Of a stretch of 64,000 bases of DNA, positions 43,634 to 52,513 are shown in pieces; position 1 is the stretch's first letter; each line of letters begins with the position of its first letter. The notes under the pieces were generated by a model. The model saw nothing but the letters and a program-made list of their open reading frames with translations. It was not told the origin of the DNA and did not search any database. The stretch is taken from the NCBI RefSeq assembly GCF_024508665.1, contig NZ_JANINP010000006.1, forward strand, positions 744,001 to 808,000. Reading direction: 5' to 3'. The position numbers were made by a program, and so were the translations under genes. This DNA is from Sphingomonas sp. Lineage in GTDB: Bacteria > Pseudomonadota > Alphaproteobacteria > Sphingomonadales > Sphingomonadaceae.

Positions 43634-44004
43634 TGCACGTGACGCACGACGCGCAGGCGCCGGCCGCCGAGACGATCGCGTTCGACGATTTCCTCAAGGT
43701 CGACATCCGCATCGGCACGGTCGTCGCCGCCGATCCCTTTCCCGAAGCGCGCAAGCCTGCGTTCAAGCTGACGATCGATTTCGGCGAGCCGATCGGGGTC
43801 AAGCGCTCGTCGGCGCAAATCACCGAACATTATGCGCTGGAGGACCTGGTCGGCCGTCAGGTCGCCGCGGTGGTGAACTTTCCTCCACGCCAGATCGGAC
43901 CGATACGCTCCGAAGTGCTCACGCTCGGCTTCCCCGATGCCGACGGCAAGGTCGTGCTGATCGGACCGAGCGAACCGGTGCCCAATGGCGGCAGGCTGTT
44001 CTGA
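43633..44004 (+). CDS. csaA: tRNA-binding / chaperone-like protein CsaA
   Basis: ATG 43633 gives 123 residues. It has the CsaA/tRNA-binding-domain pattern: FDDFLKVDIRIGTVVAADPF (about 17-36), and VVNFPPRQIGPIRSEVLTLGF near 82-102. CsaA is a dimeric protein with the EMAP-II-like OB fold, linked to protein export in Bacillus. It couples to GST (TGATG) and overlaps the DUF72 gene by four bases. Confidence 0.88.
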   Translation: MHVTHDAQAPAAETIAFDDFLKVDIRIGTVVAADPFPEARKPAFKLTIDFGEPIGVKRSSAQITEHYALEDLVGRQVAAVVNFPPRQIGPIRSEVLTLGFPDADGKVVLIGPSEPVPNGGRLF

Positions 44005-44711
44005 CGATCCGGATCGGCACTGCCGGCTGGTCGATCCCGCGCCTCGCGGCTGACGCGTTTCCCGACGCCGGCAGCCAACTCGAACGTTATGCCGCCGTGC
44101 TGAACGCGGTGGAGATCAATTCGAGCTTCCACCGCCCGCATCGCCGCGCAACTTATGAGCGCTGGGCGGCGACTGTGCCCGACGATTTCGCCTTCGCGGT
44201 GAAGATGCCCAAGACGATCACGCACGAGGCGCGCCTGCTCGCCGCCGACGCGCTGCTGGATCGTTTCCTCGAAGAGAGCGGCGGCTTGGGTACGAAACGC
44301 GGCCCGATCCTGATCCAGCTCCCGCCGAGCCTTGCCTTCGATCGCGCGGTCGCTTCCGATTTCTTCACACTGCTGCGCGCCCGAACGGCGAGCGAGCTGG
44401 TCTTCGAGCCGCGCCACCGGAGCTGGTTCACGCCCGACGCGGACGCCTTCCTGGTCAGCTATCGGGTCGCCCGCGTCGCGGCCGATCCGCCGCCGGCGAC
44501 GGGGGCCGGAGAGCCGGGCGGTTGGCCGGGATTGCGGTACACGCGGCTGCACGGATCACCGCAAATGTATCGGTCGAGTTACGACGCGGCGGCGATCGTG
44601 CGTCGTGCCGCTGGCGCGCGTAAGGCCGGCGTCGACAGCTGGATCATGTTCGACAACACGATGACAGGCGCGGCAACGCTCAACGCCCTGGCGATGCGGG
44701 CAATTCTGTAG
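44001..44711 (+). CDS. DUF72 family protein, probably starting at CTG
   Basis: The 236-residue protein begins IRIGTAGWSIPRLAADAF, the conserved DUF72 start, right at a CTG (44001) that overlaps the csaA stop as CTGA. No ATG, GTG or TTG is available in this frame before 44097, which would delete the conserved N-terminus. DUF72 adopts a TIM-barrel-like fold with no settled activity. A CTG start or an unusual initiation is likely. Confidence 0.72.
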   Translation: MTIRIGTAGWSIPRLAADAFPDAGSQLERYAAVLNAVEINSSFHRPHRRATYERWAATVPDDFAFAVKMPKTITHEARLLAADALLDRFLEESGGLGTKRGPILIQLPPSLAFDRAVASDFFTLLRARTASELVFEPRHRSWFTPDADAFLVSYRVARVAADPPPATGAGEPGGWPGLRYTRLHGSPQMYRSSYDAAAIVRRAAGARKAGVDSWIMFDNTMTGAATLNALAMRAIL

Positions 44712-44720
44712 GGCTCGATC

Positions 44721-45161
44721 TCAGGGGCTGGCGATCACGCCGACAAACGCCGCCGCCGCCACGATGACGAGGAAGCCGTTGATGCCGATCAACAGCGGCG
44801 CGGGTAGCCGCCGGGCGCGAGGCTTGGGCGGCTGGACGCTCGGCGCGACCTCGCGCCACACCGCCGCGACGAAGCAGAAGCCCGCGAACAGGATCAGCAT
44901 CGCGCCGGTCGAACGGGTCAGCCAGTCCGCGACGACCTTGTCGAGCAGTGCCCGCGCGCCGATCCCCGAGGCCAGCGCCGCTAACCCCGTTCGCACCCAG
45001 GCCGCATAAGTCCGCTCGGCGGCAAGAATGGTCCGATCGGCCGCAAGTTCGGTGCGGCGGTCGGCGCTGTCTGTCTGCTCGAGCGCGCTTACCTCGAGCG
45101 TGGCAGCAGACTGCTTGATCTTCTCGTGAGTCTTGCGCGCCTGGGCTTGCGAATTCGCCAT
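44721..45161 (-). CDS. DUF202 (YidH-like) membrane protein
   Basis: The 146-residue protein has a long helical N-terminus, then the DUF202 pattern (LAADRTILAAERTYAAWVRTG, about 39-59) and three membrane helices (about 60-75, 85-100, 120-142). Its function is unknown. It stands alone between convergent DUF72 and leftward pepN. Confidence 0.78.
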   Translation of the reverse strand: MANSQAQARKTHEKIKQSAATLEVSALEQTDSADRRTELAADRTILAAERTYAAWVRTGLAALASGIGARALLDKVVADWLTRSTGAMLILFAGFCFVAAVWREVAPSVQPPKPRARRLPAPLLIGINGFLVIVAAAAFVGVIASP

Positions 45162-45195
45162 GCCCGGGAAACGCCTCAGCCGCCGGGAGGTGTCC

Positions 45196-47796
45196 CTATC
45201 CTTCCAAACTCTTGGATGCCTGCTCGAACAGGTCCTTCGACAGACCCGGCGTCGCCAGGATGCGCTCGAGTTCGGCCTTCATCAGCGCCGCCCGCGTCTC
45301 GTCGAACCGGCGCCAGCGGCCGAGCGGCGGCAGCAGTTTGGCGGCCGTCTGCGGGTTGAGGCGGTCGAGCGCGATCAGATTGTCGGCCAGGAAGCGATAA
45401 CCCGCGCCACCCGCGGCGTGGAACGCGCGCTGGTTGACGCTGAATGCTCCGACCAGCGATCGCGCGCGATTGGGATTGGCCAGCGTGAAATCGGGATGCC
45501 GCGCCAGTTCCTCGACGATCGCCGGCGTATCGTCGCGCGACGACAGCGCCTGAGTCTGGAACCATTTGTCGAGCACCAGCGCGTCTGTCGAATAGCGGTT
45601 GTAGAAGATGTCGAGCGCGGCGATGCGCTTGTCCGACATGCCGTTGGCCAGCGTGGTCAGCGCGCCTTGGCGATCGGTCATGTTGTCCGCCTTCTCGAAC
45701 TGGGCGAACGCCAGATCGGCGGCATCTTCGGCGCCGGAGGCGGCGATATAGCCGAGCGCGACGGTGCGCATCCGCCGGTCGGCCTTGGCCGTCGGCGAAT
45801 AGACGAACGGCGCTTCGTTCGACGTGTCGGCATAGGCCTGGCGCCACAAGGGCGCGAGGCTCTTGCCGAGGTCTCGCCGCAGGGCTTCGCGCGCGCGGAA
45901 CACTGCCTCGGGATCGACCCGGTCGAGCTGGTCGCCAATGAAGCTGTCCGAAGGCAGCAGCACCGCCTCGGCTACGAACGCATGATCGAGCACAGGGTTC
46001 TCCAGCGTGCGGCGTACCGCTTCGATCACCGGACCATGATCGGCGCGACCGAGTTGGGTCGCGGTAACCAGCGTGTCGAGCATCAATTGCTGCATCGCTT
46101 CGTAACGGGCGAACGGATCGTCATCATGCGCCGACAGGAAGGCGAGATCGGCGGGCGATCGGTCGCTTTCGACGATCACCGGGGCCGAGAAGCCGCGATT
46201 GATCGACAGGACCGGTGTTTCCGCAACGCCTTCGAAGACGATCTCGCTGGACGGTTGGTCGAGCAGATAGAGTTGTTCCTCCCCCAGAGCCGTGCCGGAC
46301 GTACCGCCGAACAGCTTGAGCTTGAGCGGCAGGACCATCGGCTCCTTAGCGGTTTGCCCCGGCGTCGGCGGGGTGCTCTGGGCGAGGCGCAGTATGGCGC
46401 GGCTCGACGCCGCGTCGTGGTCGAGCGCGGCGGAGACGCGCGGCGTCCCTGCCTGCGAATACCATAAGCGGAACTGGGTCAGGTCGATCTCACCGCCTTC
46501 TTCCATGCAGCGGACGAAATCCTCGCAGGTCGCCGCCGTCCCGTCGAAACGCTCGAAATACAGGTCGGTAGCGCGGCGGAAGCGATCCTTGCCCAGGATC
46601 GTCGCCATCATCCGGATCAGCTCCGCGCCCTTGTTGTAGATCGTCGCGGTGTAGAAATTGGAGATCTCGATATAGCTTTCCGGGCGGACCGGATGCGCCA
46701 GCGGCCCGTTATCCTCGGGGAACTGGCTGGCGCGCAGTGAGCGCACGTCCTCGATCCGCTTGACCGCCGACGACCCTTGGTCGGCCGAGAAGCTCTGGTC
46801 GCGAAAGACGGTGAAGCCTTCCTTCAGGCTCAGCTGGAACCAGTCGCGGCAGGTGACGCGGTTGCCCGACCAATTGTGGAAATATTCGTGCGCGACGACC
46901 GCGGCGATTGCATCGTAATCGTAATCGGTCGCGGTGTCGGGATCGGCGAGGATGTAGCGGCTGTTGAAGATGTTCAGCCCCTTATTCTCCATCGCCCCGA
47001 AGTTGAAATCGTCGACTGCGACGATGTTGAACACGTCGAGATCGTATTCGCGGCCATAGACTTTCTCGTCCCAGGCCATCGCCAGTTGCAGCGCCTGGAG
47101 CGCATGCTCGGTCTTGGCCAGGTCGCGTTCGCGGACCCAGATGGCCAGGTCGACCTCACGGCCCGACATGGTGGTGAAAGTCGCGCGATTGGCCGCGAGA
47201 TTGCCCGCCACCATCGCGAACAGGTAGCTCGGCTTGGGAAAAGGGTCGCGCCATTCGGCCCAGTGACGGCCGTCATACAGGTCGCCGGAGGCGATCGGAT
47301 CGCCATTGGCGAGCAGGATCGGAAAGCGCTTTTTGTCTGCCGCCATCTTGACCGAATAGCGCGCCAGTACGTCGGGCCGGTCGGGGAAGAAGGTGATGCG
47401 GCGAAAGCCCTCTGCCTCGCATTGGGTGCACAGGTTTCCGCCCGATGCATAAAGCCCCATCAACTGGGTGTTGCGATCGGGATGGATCTCGACCTCGGTC
47501 TCGACGCGGTGCTTGCCGCCGGGAAGGTCGATGACCAGGTCTGTCCCGTCCATGCGCCAGTCGTTATGCGGATTGCCGTCGACCCGCACCGACAGCGGCG
47601 TCTGTCCGTCGCCATCAAGGCGCAGCGGCCGCTCGTGATCGCCGTTGCGCGTCACGTCGAGCGCCGCCTTGACCCGCGTCGTCGCCGGATCGAGATCGAA
47701 ATCCAGCGCGATGTCCGGGACCAGCCAGTCGGGCGCCTGATAATCCTCCCGGCGCGTGACGGGCGGATTGGCGAGGGCGGACTGGGCGTCGATCAT
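45196..47796 (-). CDS. pepN: Aminopeptidase N (M1 family)
   Basis: The 866-residue protein has the M1 motifs GAMENKGLN (exopeptidase specificity) and HEYFHNWSGNRVT, with the downstream SLKEGFTVF glutamate, so both zinc-binding and catalytic residues are in place. It belongs to the PepN branch of proteobacteria. It hydrolyses N-terminal residues from peptides in the cytoplasm. It is divergent from the secreted M28 peptidase, with 109 bases between starts. Confidence 0.96.
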   Translation of the reverse strand: MIDAQSALANPPVTRREDYQAPDWLVPDIALDFDLDPATTRVKAALDVTRNGDHERPLRLDGDGQTPLSVRVDGNPHNDWRMDGTDLVIDLPGGKHRVETEVEIHPDRNTQLMGLYASGGNLCTQCEAEGFRRITFFPDRPDVLARYSVKMAADKKRFPILLANGDPIASGDLYDGRHWAEWRDPFPKPSYLFAMVAGNLAANRATFTTMSGREVDLAIWVRERDLAKTEHALQALQLAMAWDEKVYGREYDLDVFNIVAVDDFNFGAMENKGLNIFNSRYILADPDTATDYDYDAIAAVVAHEYFHNWSGNRVTCRDWFQLSLKEGFTVFRDQSFSADQGSSAVKRIEDVRSLRASQFPEDNGPLAHPVRPESYIEISNFYTATIYNKGAELIRMMATILGKDRFRRATDLYFERFDGTAATCEDFVRCMEEGGEIDLTQFRLWYSQAGTPRVSAALDHDAASSRAILRLAQSTPPTPGQTAKEPMVLPLKLKLFGGTSGTALGEEQLYLLDQPSSEIVFEGVAETPVLSINRGFSAPVIVESDRSPADLAFLSAHDDDPFARYEAMQQLMLDTLVTATQLGRADHGPVIEAVRRTLENPVLDHAFVAEAVLLPSDSFIGDQLDRVDPEAVFRAREALRRDLGKSLAPLWRQAYADTSNEAPFVYSPTAKADRRMRTVALGYIAASGAEDAADLAFAQFEKADNMTDRQGALTTLANGMSDKRIAALDIFYNRYSTDALVLDKWFQTQALSSRDDTPAIVEELARHPDFTLANPNRARSLVGAFSVNQRAFHAAGGAGYRFLADNLIALDRLNPQTAAKLLPPLGRWRRFDETRAALMKAELERILATPGLSKDLFEQASKSLEG

Positions 47797-47905
47797 AGGG
47801 TTTCCGTGCGGTTCTTCGTTATGGCTGTATCACTCGCACAATACGCGATTGCCAACCTTTACAAGCGTGCTACGCGCCACGGCAGATACAGCCAAGAGGA
47901 AAGCC

Positions 47906-49597
47906 ATGTTGAGACTGATCGGCGCAGTCGCGTTGATGCTCGCCGCCGGGACAGCGATCGCCCAGACCGAAAAGGCTCCTCCGGCCGCCGCTGCTCCGGC
48001 GAAGGAAAGCGTCGCGTCGATCAACCAACGGGTCAATGCGCCGCTCCCCGCCGATCAGGCGGCGATGAAGGCCCATGTCATGTTCCTGGCTTCGGACGCG
48101 ATGCGCGGGCGCGAGGCGGGCAGCCACGAATTCGACATCGCCGCGCAATATGTCGCCGCTCAATTCTACGCCGCCGGACTTCGTCCGGGCGGGGACGATG
48201 GCGGCTATCTGCAGAAGGTACCACTGATCGGCTACAAGCTCGCCGACAAAGGTAATTTCGTCTGGACGCCGACCGGCGGGCAGCCGCAGACGCTGGTCTT
48301 CGGCGAGGATTTCGTACCCTCGCCCAATCCCGCCAAGCCGGAAACCAGCCTCAGCGCGCCGATCGTCTTCGTCGGCTACGGCATCGTCGCGCCGGATTAC
48401 AAGCGGGACGATTATCGCGGCGTCGACGTCCGCGGGAAGATCGTCGCCTATATCGGCAGCGCGCCGGCCGATTATGACGGCGAGGAGCGCGCGTTCTTCT
48501 CCAGCGCTCCGACCAAGGCGCGCATTGCCGCGGAGCACGGCGCGATCGGCGTCATCCAGATCGAAAGCCCGAGAAGCGGGCGCGGTGCGGCGCCGTTCGC
48601 CGCGACAGTGAGCCAATGGCAGCGCGAGCGCGTCACCTGGGCGCGGGTGGGTGACCGCGCGAGCTCCGACAGTGCCCCGATCCTCGGGACGCTGTCGATG
48701 GCGACCGCGGCGAAAATGTTCGCCGGTGCCGGCATCTCATGGGACCAGGTGCGCAGAGCGGCGGACAGCGACAAGGCCGTCTTTGCGCCGGTCCCGCTGA
48801 AGGGCGTCTTGTCGGTCGCAATCAACACCGAAACGCGGCCGATGCCGTCGTCGAACGTGATCGGCATGATCCCCGGCGGCGACCCCAAATTGAAGGACGA
48901 GGTCGTCATCCTGTCGGCGCATCTCGACCATATCGGCGTCGGCAAGCCCGACAAGACCGGCGACACAATCAATAACGGCGCAGAGGACAATGCGATTGGC
49001 GTCGCCAGCCTGATCGAGGAAGCCAAGCGCTTCGCCGCCTCGGGCAAGCCGCCGCGCCGCACCGTCATGTTCCTGGCGGTGACCGCCGAGGAGAAGGGAT
49101 TGGTCGGCTCCGACTATTTCGCCAACAATCCGACCGTGCCGCTCAAATCGATCGTCGCCGACGTCAATCTCGACATGCCGCTGATCACCTATCCGTTCGA
49201 GGACATGGTGGTGTTCGGCGCGCAGCGCTCGACGCTCGGGCCGATCGTCGAACGGGCCGTGGCATCCGTCGGCGTGTCGATGTCTCCCGACCCGATGCCG
49301 GAGGAAGGCATTTTCGTCCGCTCCGACCATTTCCGCTTCGTGCAAAAAGGCATTCCGTCGGTCTTCCTGTGGCCAGGCGAGAAGGGGGCCGGCAAGGCGG
49401 CCTGGGCCGACTTCATGGCGAACCATTATCACCAGCCGTCGGACGAAATCTCGCAGCCGCTCGACTGGGCGCAGGGTGTCCGCTTCGTCGCGGTCAATTA
49501 CGCCATCGCACGCGAGATCGCCGATAACGACGAGCGGCCGCGCTGGAACAAGGGCGATTATTTTGGGACGTATTTCGGGGGCTATGGCGCGAACTAA
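47906..49597 (+). CDS. Secreted M28-family zinc aminopeptidase with a PA domain
   Basis: ATG 47906 follows AAGAGGAAA; the longer ORF from 47756 passes through the promoter region. The 563-residue protein has a signal peptide (about 1-20), a PA-domain-like insert (about 110-290) and an M28 catalytic domain with HLDH, NGAEDNAIG, TAEEKG and NLDMP, plus a late His (NHYHQPSDE). These fit the five zinc ligands and catalytic Glu of M28. It probably trims peptides in the periplasm. Confidence 0.88.
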   Translation: MLRLIGAVALMLAAGTAIAQTEKAPPAAAAPAKESVASINQRVNAPLPADQAAMKAHVMFLASDAMRGREAGSHEFDIAAQYVAAQFYAAGLRPGGDDGGYLQKVPLIGYKLADKGNFVWTPTGGQPQTLVFGEDFVPSPNPAKPETSLSAPIVFVGYGIVAPDYKRDDYRGVDVRGKIVAYIGSAPADYDGEERAFFSSAPTKARIAAEHGAIGVIQIESPRSGRGAAPFAATVSQWQRERVTWARVGDRASSDSAPILGTLSMATAAKMFAGAGISWDQVRRAADSDKAVFAPVPLKGVLSVAINTETRPMPSSNVIGMIPGGDPKLKDEVVILSAHLDHIGVGKPDKTGDTINNGAEDNAIGVASLIEEAKRFAASGKPPRRTVMFLAVTAEEKGLVGSDYFANNPTVPLKSIVADVNLDMPLITYPFEDMVVFGAQRSTLGPIVERAVASVGVSMSPDPMPEEGIFVRSDHFRFVQKGIPSVFLWPGEKGAGKAAWADFMANHYHQPSDEISQPLDWAQGVRFVAVNYAIAREIADNDERPRWNKGDYFGTYFGGYGAN

Positions 49598-50348
49598 CCT
49601 TCTGATCTTCGGCCTGGGCTATTCGGCGAGCGTCGTCGCGGACCGGCTCGACGGATGGGAGATGGCCGCCACCGGCAGCGCGGGCAATCTCGATTTCGAC
49701 GATCGGGAGGGCGTGATCGCGGCGATCGACCGCGCGACGCACATCCTGTCCTCGGTGCCGCCGGACGAGGTCGATCCCGTCCTCGCACGCTACGGCGCGG
49801 CGCTGGCGGATGGAGGCAAGTGGCTCGGCTACCTCTCCTCGACGGGCGTCTATGGCGACGCCGGTGGGGCATGGGTGGATGAAAGCGCGCCGATTCTCGG
49901 GCGGCGACAGGCCCGCAATCGCGCGGATGCCGACTGGCTGTCGCTCGGCGCGCGAGTCTTCCGTCTGCCGGGCATTTACGGCCCCGGACGCTCGCCGCTC
50001 GATCGTGTGCGCAGCGGACGGGCGCATCGCACCGGAATTGCGGGGCAAGTGTTCAGCCGCGTGCATGTCGATGATCTCGCGGCCGGCGTGATCGCCGGGC
50101 TGGATGCGCCGTCCGGTGCCTACAACCTCGCCGACGACATGCCGGCGAGTCAGGACGCGGTGATCGAGTTCGCCGCAGAGTTGCTCGGCGTCGATCCGCC
50201 GCCGATCGTCCCGCTCGACGCGCTCACCCCAGAGGCGCGCGCCTTTCATGCCGAGAACCGGCGCGTGTCCAACCAGAAAGCGAAACGCGTGCTGGGCTGG
50301 CGGCCGGTCTATGCCGATTATCGGTTGGGCCTGCGCGCTCTGGTTTAA
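49584..50348 (+). CDS. NAD-dependent epimerase/dehydratase-like protein (YeeZ type)
   Basis: ATG 49584 gives 254 residues and overlaps the peptidase stop by 14 bases; the frame extension to 49476 is not credible. The Rossmann motif is FGLGYSASVVADRL (about 9-22), then SSTGVYGD (about 89-96). The C-terminal part has FRLPGIYGPGRSPLDRVR and a domain like extended SDRs. The substrate is unknown. It converges with the EamA transporter gene (four-base overlap of ends). Confidence 0.84.
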   Translation: MARTNLLIFGLGYSASVVADRLDGWEMAATGSAGNLDFDDREGVIAAIDRATHILSSVPPDEVDPVLARYGAALADGGKWLGYLSSTGVYGDAGGAWVDESAPILGRRQARNRADADWLSLGARVFRLPGIYGPGRSPLDRVRSGRAHRTGIAGQVFSRVHVDDLAAGVIAGLDAPSGAYNLADDMPASQDAVIEFAAELLGVDPPPIVPLDALTPEARAFHAENRRVSNQKAKRVLGWRPVYADYRLGLRALV

Positions 50349-51268
50349 CGATTGGGCCTTCTGGCCCGGAGGGCAACGACTAGCCCGAATGCGGCCAAAG
50401 CCGCGCCGCCGATCGCGAGTCCCGACCAGCGATAGCCTTCGAACAGGGTCGACAGCATCATTGCGATGACGGGCACGATGACGCTGGAATAGGCCGCCTT
50501 GGCCGGCCCGATCGTGCGGATCACTCCGAAATAGAGCGGGAAAGCGAGCGCCGAGGCGAAGACGCCGAGATAGAGGATGCCGAGCAGATAGACCGCGCGA
50601 TGCTCGATCACCGGGGCACCGGTCGTAGCGTACGCGAAGATGGCGTCGATCGCCGCGCCGACGAGCATCGCCACCGCCACCGTCGTGCCCATCGGATAGC
50701 GCGCCGCGGTTGGTGTCGCCTGCATCACGTTGGCGGTCGACGCGCAGAGAATCGCGCACAGAGTGAAGCCGATACCCGCCAGCACCTGGCCTGGTCCGTG
50801 CGGATCGACTCGCGCCTCGCGCACGAACAGCAGGACGACGCCAGCCATCGCGATGGCCGATCCGATCATCAGCTGTCGGCCGAGCTTCTGACCGAGGAAG
50901 ACGCGCCCGAACAGTGCGTTGGGGATCAGCAGCATCGCGAACACCACCGACACCAAACCCGAGGTGACGTGCTGCTCGGCGCGATAGACGAAATTGAAAT
51001 TGCCGGAGAATTGCAGCAGCCCGAGCAGCGCCGCGAAGCCATAGCCGCGCGCGCCGAGCCGCCAGCTCTCGCGCTTCCACAGCGCCCAGCCGGCCATGCA
51101 GATACCCGCGACCAGAAAGCGATAGGTCACCGACCAGCTCGGCGGCACCACGCCCAATTGATCGCGGATCACCAACCAGGTCGATCCCCAGATCAGGGTG
51201 ACGATGCCGAACGGCACCAACACGCCGAGCGTGGTCGAACGGGGTTTGGTTTCGGGCGGCTGCAGCAC
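50345..51268 (-). CDS. EamA/DMT-family membrane transporter
   Basis: The 307-residue protein has about ten hydrophobic helices in two EamA repeats, with LIWGSTWLVIRDQLG near residues 19-33 (the family's GSTWxxI start). Such proteins export metabolites or amino acids; the substrate cannot be predicted. It is a single gene on the minus strand. Confidence 0.85.
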   Translation of the reverse strand: MLQPPETKPRSTTLGVLVPFGIVTLIWGSTWLVIRDQLGVVPPSWSVTYRFLVAGICMAGWALWKRESWRLGARGYGFAALLGLLQFSGNFNFVYRAEQHVTSGLVSVVFAMLLIPNALFGRVFLGQKLGRQLMIGSAIAMAGVVLLFVREARVDPHGPGQVLAGIGFTLCAILCASTANVMQATPTAARYPMGTTVAVAMLVGAAIDAIFAYATTGAPVIEHRAVYLLGILYLGVFASALAFPLYFGVIRTIGPAKAAYSSVIVPVIAMMLSTLFEGYRWSGLAIGGAALAAFGLVVALRARRPNR

Positions 51269-51348
51269 GATTCGCCTCTACTCCCGTGCGCGCGTGCAAC
51301 AACCCGGCTTTTGCTTGTGCGGTGACAAGGTGAGTCTATGACCCGCCG

Positions 51349-52353
51349 TTACGGCAACGCCGCGATCGCGTCCGCCAGCGGGCGGATCGCGTCCTCGGCC
51401 TGGTTCCAGCAGGTGACCAGCCGCACTTCGCCCGGCGCCCAGTCGTAAAAGTCGAAACCCAGGGCGCGCAGGCCTGTTGCTTCTTCGCGGGTCACGCGCA
51501 GGAACACCTCATTCGCTTCGACCGGATAAACCAGCCGATCGCCCGCCGCGCGCGCCAGCAGCGCCGCCCCGGCATTGGCCGCGCGCGCATTGTCGAGCCA
51601 CACGTCATTGTCGAGCATGGCCAGGATCTGTGCTGCCAGATACCGCCCCTTCGACACGAGCAGCCCGGCGCGCTTGCGGCGATACTGGCTCGCCGCGGCA
51701 AGCTCGGGCTTGAAGAAGACCAAAGCCTCGGCGGTCATCCCGCCATTCTTGATGAAGCCGAAGCTGAGCGCATCGACCCCGGCGCGCCAGGTCAGATCGG
51801 CCAGGTCGGCGCCCGAATGGACTACCGCATTGGCGAAGCGCGCGCCGTCCATGTGGAAGCCGAGCCCGCGCGCCTTGGCGATGTCGCCCAGCGCGGCGAC
51901 CTCGTCCGGCGTGTAGGTCAGACCATATTCGGTCGCGTTGGTGATCGACAGAGCGTGCGCCTGAACCTGGTGCACGTCGTTGCGGATCCCGGCGAGCACG
52001 TCTTTCACCGCTTCCGGCGTCATCTTCGCGCCCGGTCCTTCGGCGAGCAGCAATTTTGCCCCATGGAGGTAAAAGCCCGGCGCACCGGCTTCGTCATTGT
52101 TGATATGCGCCTCGCGGTGGCAGATCACCGCGCCGTGCGGCTGGCAGAGTGCGGCGAGCGCCAGGCAATTGGCGGACGTGCCCGATGGCGTCCACAGCAC
52201 TTCGACTTGCGTTCCGAACAGGTCGGAGAAGCGACCGTTGAGCTGTTGCGACCAGCGGTCGCCGTCATAGGCGGTATCTAGGACATTGGCGGCGGCGATC
52301 GCATCGATCACCGCGGGGCAGGCCGGGGCGGCATTGTCGGAGAAGAAGCGCAT
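51349..52353 (-). CDS. ltaE: Low-specificity threonine aldolase-like PLP enzyme
   Basis: The 334-residue form starts MRFFSDNAAPACP, the normal family start, at 52353; an upstream in-frame start gives four more residues. PLP-binding lysine is in SFGFIKNGG, and HREAHINNDEAGAP and HMDGARFANAV match threonine aldolase motifs. It would cleave threonine or allo-threonine to glycine and acetaldehyde. Confidence 0.85.
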   Translation of the reverse strand: MRFFSDNAAPACPAVIDAIAAANVLDTAYDGDRWSQQLNGRFSDLFGTQVEVLWTPSGTSANCLALAALCQPHGAVICHREAHINNDEAGAPGFYLHGAKLLLAEGPGAKMTPEAVKDVLAGIRNDVHQVQAHALSITNATEYGLTYTPDEVAALGDIAKARGLGFHMDGARFANAVVHSGADLADLTWRAGVDALSFGFIKNGGMTAEALVFFKPELAAASQYRRKRAGLLVSKGRYLAAQILAMLDNDVWLDNARAANAGAALLARAAGDRLVYPVEANEVFLRVTREEATGLRALGFDFYDWAPGEVRLVTCWNQAEDAIRPLADAIAALP

Positions 52354-52410
52354 GGCACGCTCCATCCGCGATGCGGCAGCGGGAGGGAAGAGGGAATATC
52401 TCTGCTATTC

Positions 52411-52500
52411 GTCATGCCGGGCTTGTCCCGGCATCCAACGTGCAACAACGGCTGGTTTCCGTTGTGGAGGGTTGGACCCCGGCACAAGGCCGGGGTGACG
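52411..52500. repeat. Dispersed palindromic repeat, copy 1
   Basis: Starts with GTCATGCCGGGCTTGTCC and ends with GGCACAAGGCCGGGGTGACG; the two outer arms are near-perfect inverted copies, and the inner CAACAACGG/CCGTTGTGG also pair. Copy 2 at 58783-58890 has the same outer arm sequences. Such repeats occur often in sphingomonad genomes, by recollection. Confidence 0.7.
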
Positions 52501-52513
52501 GCTACGCTGAAGC

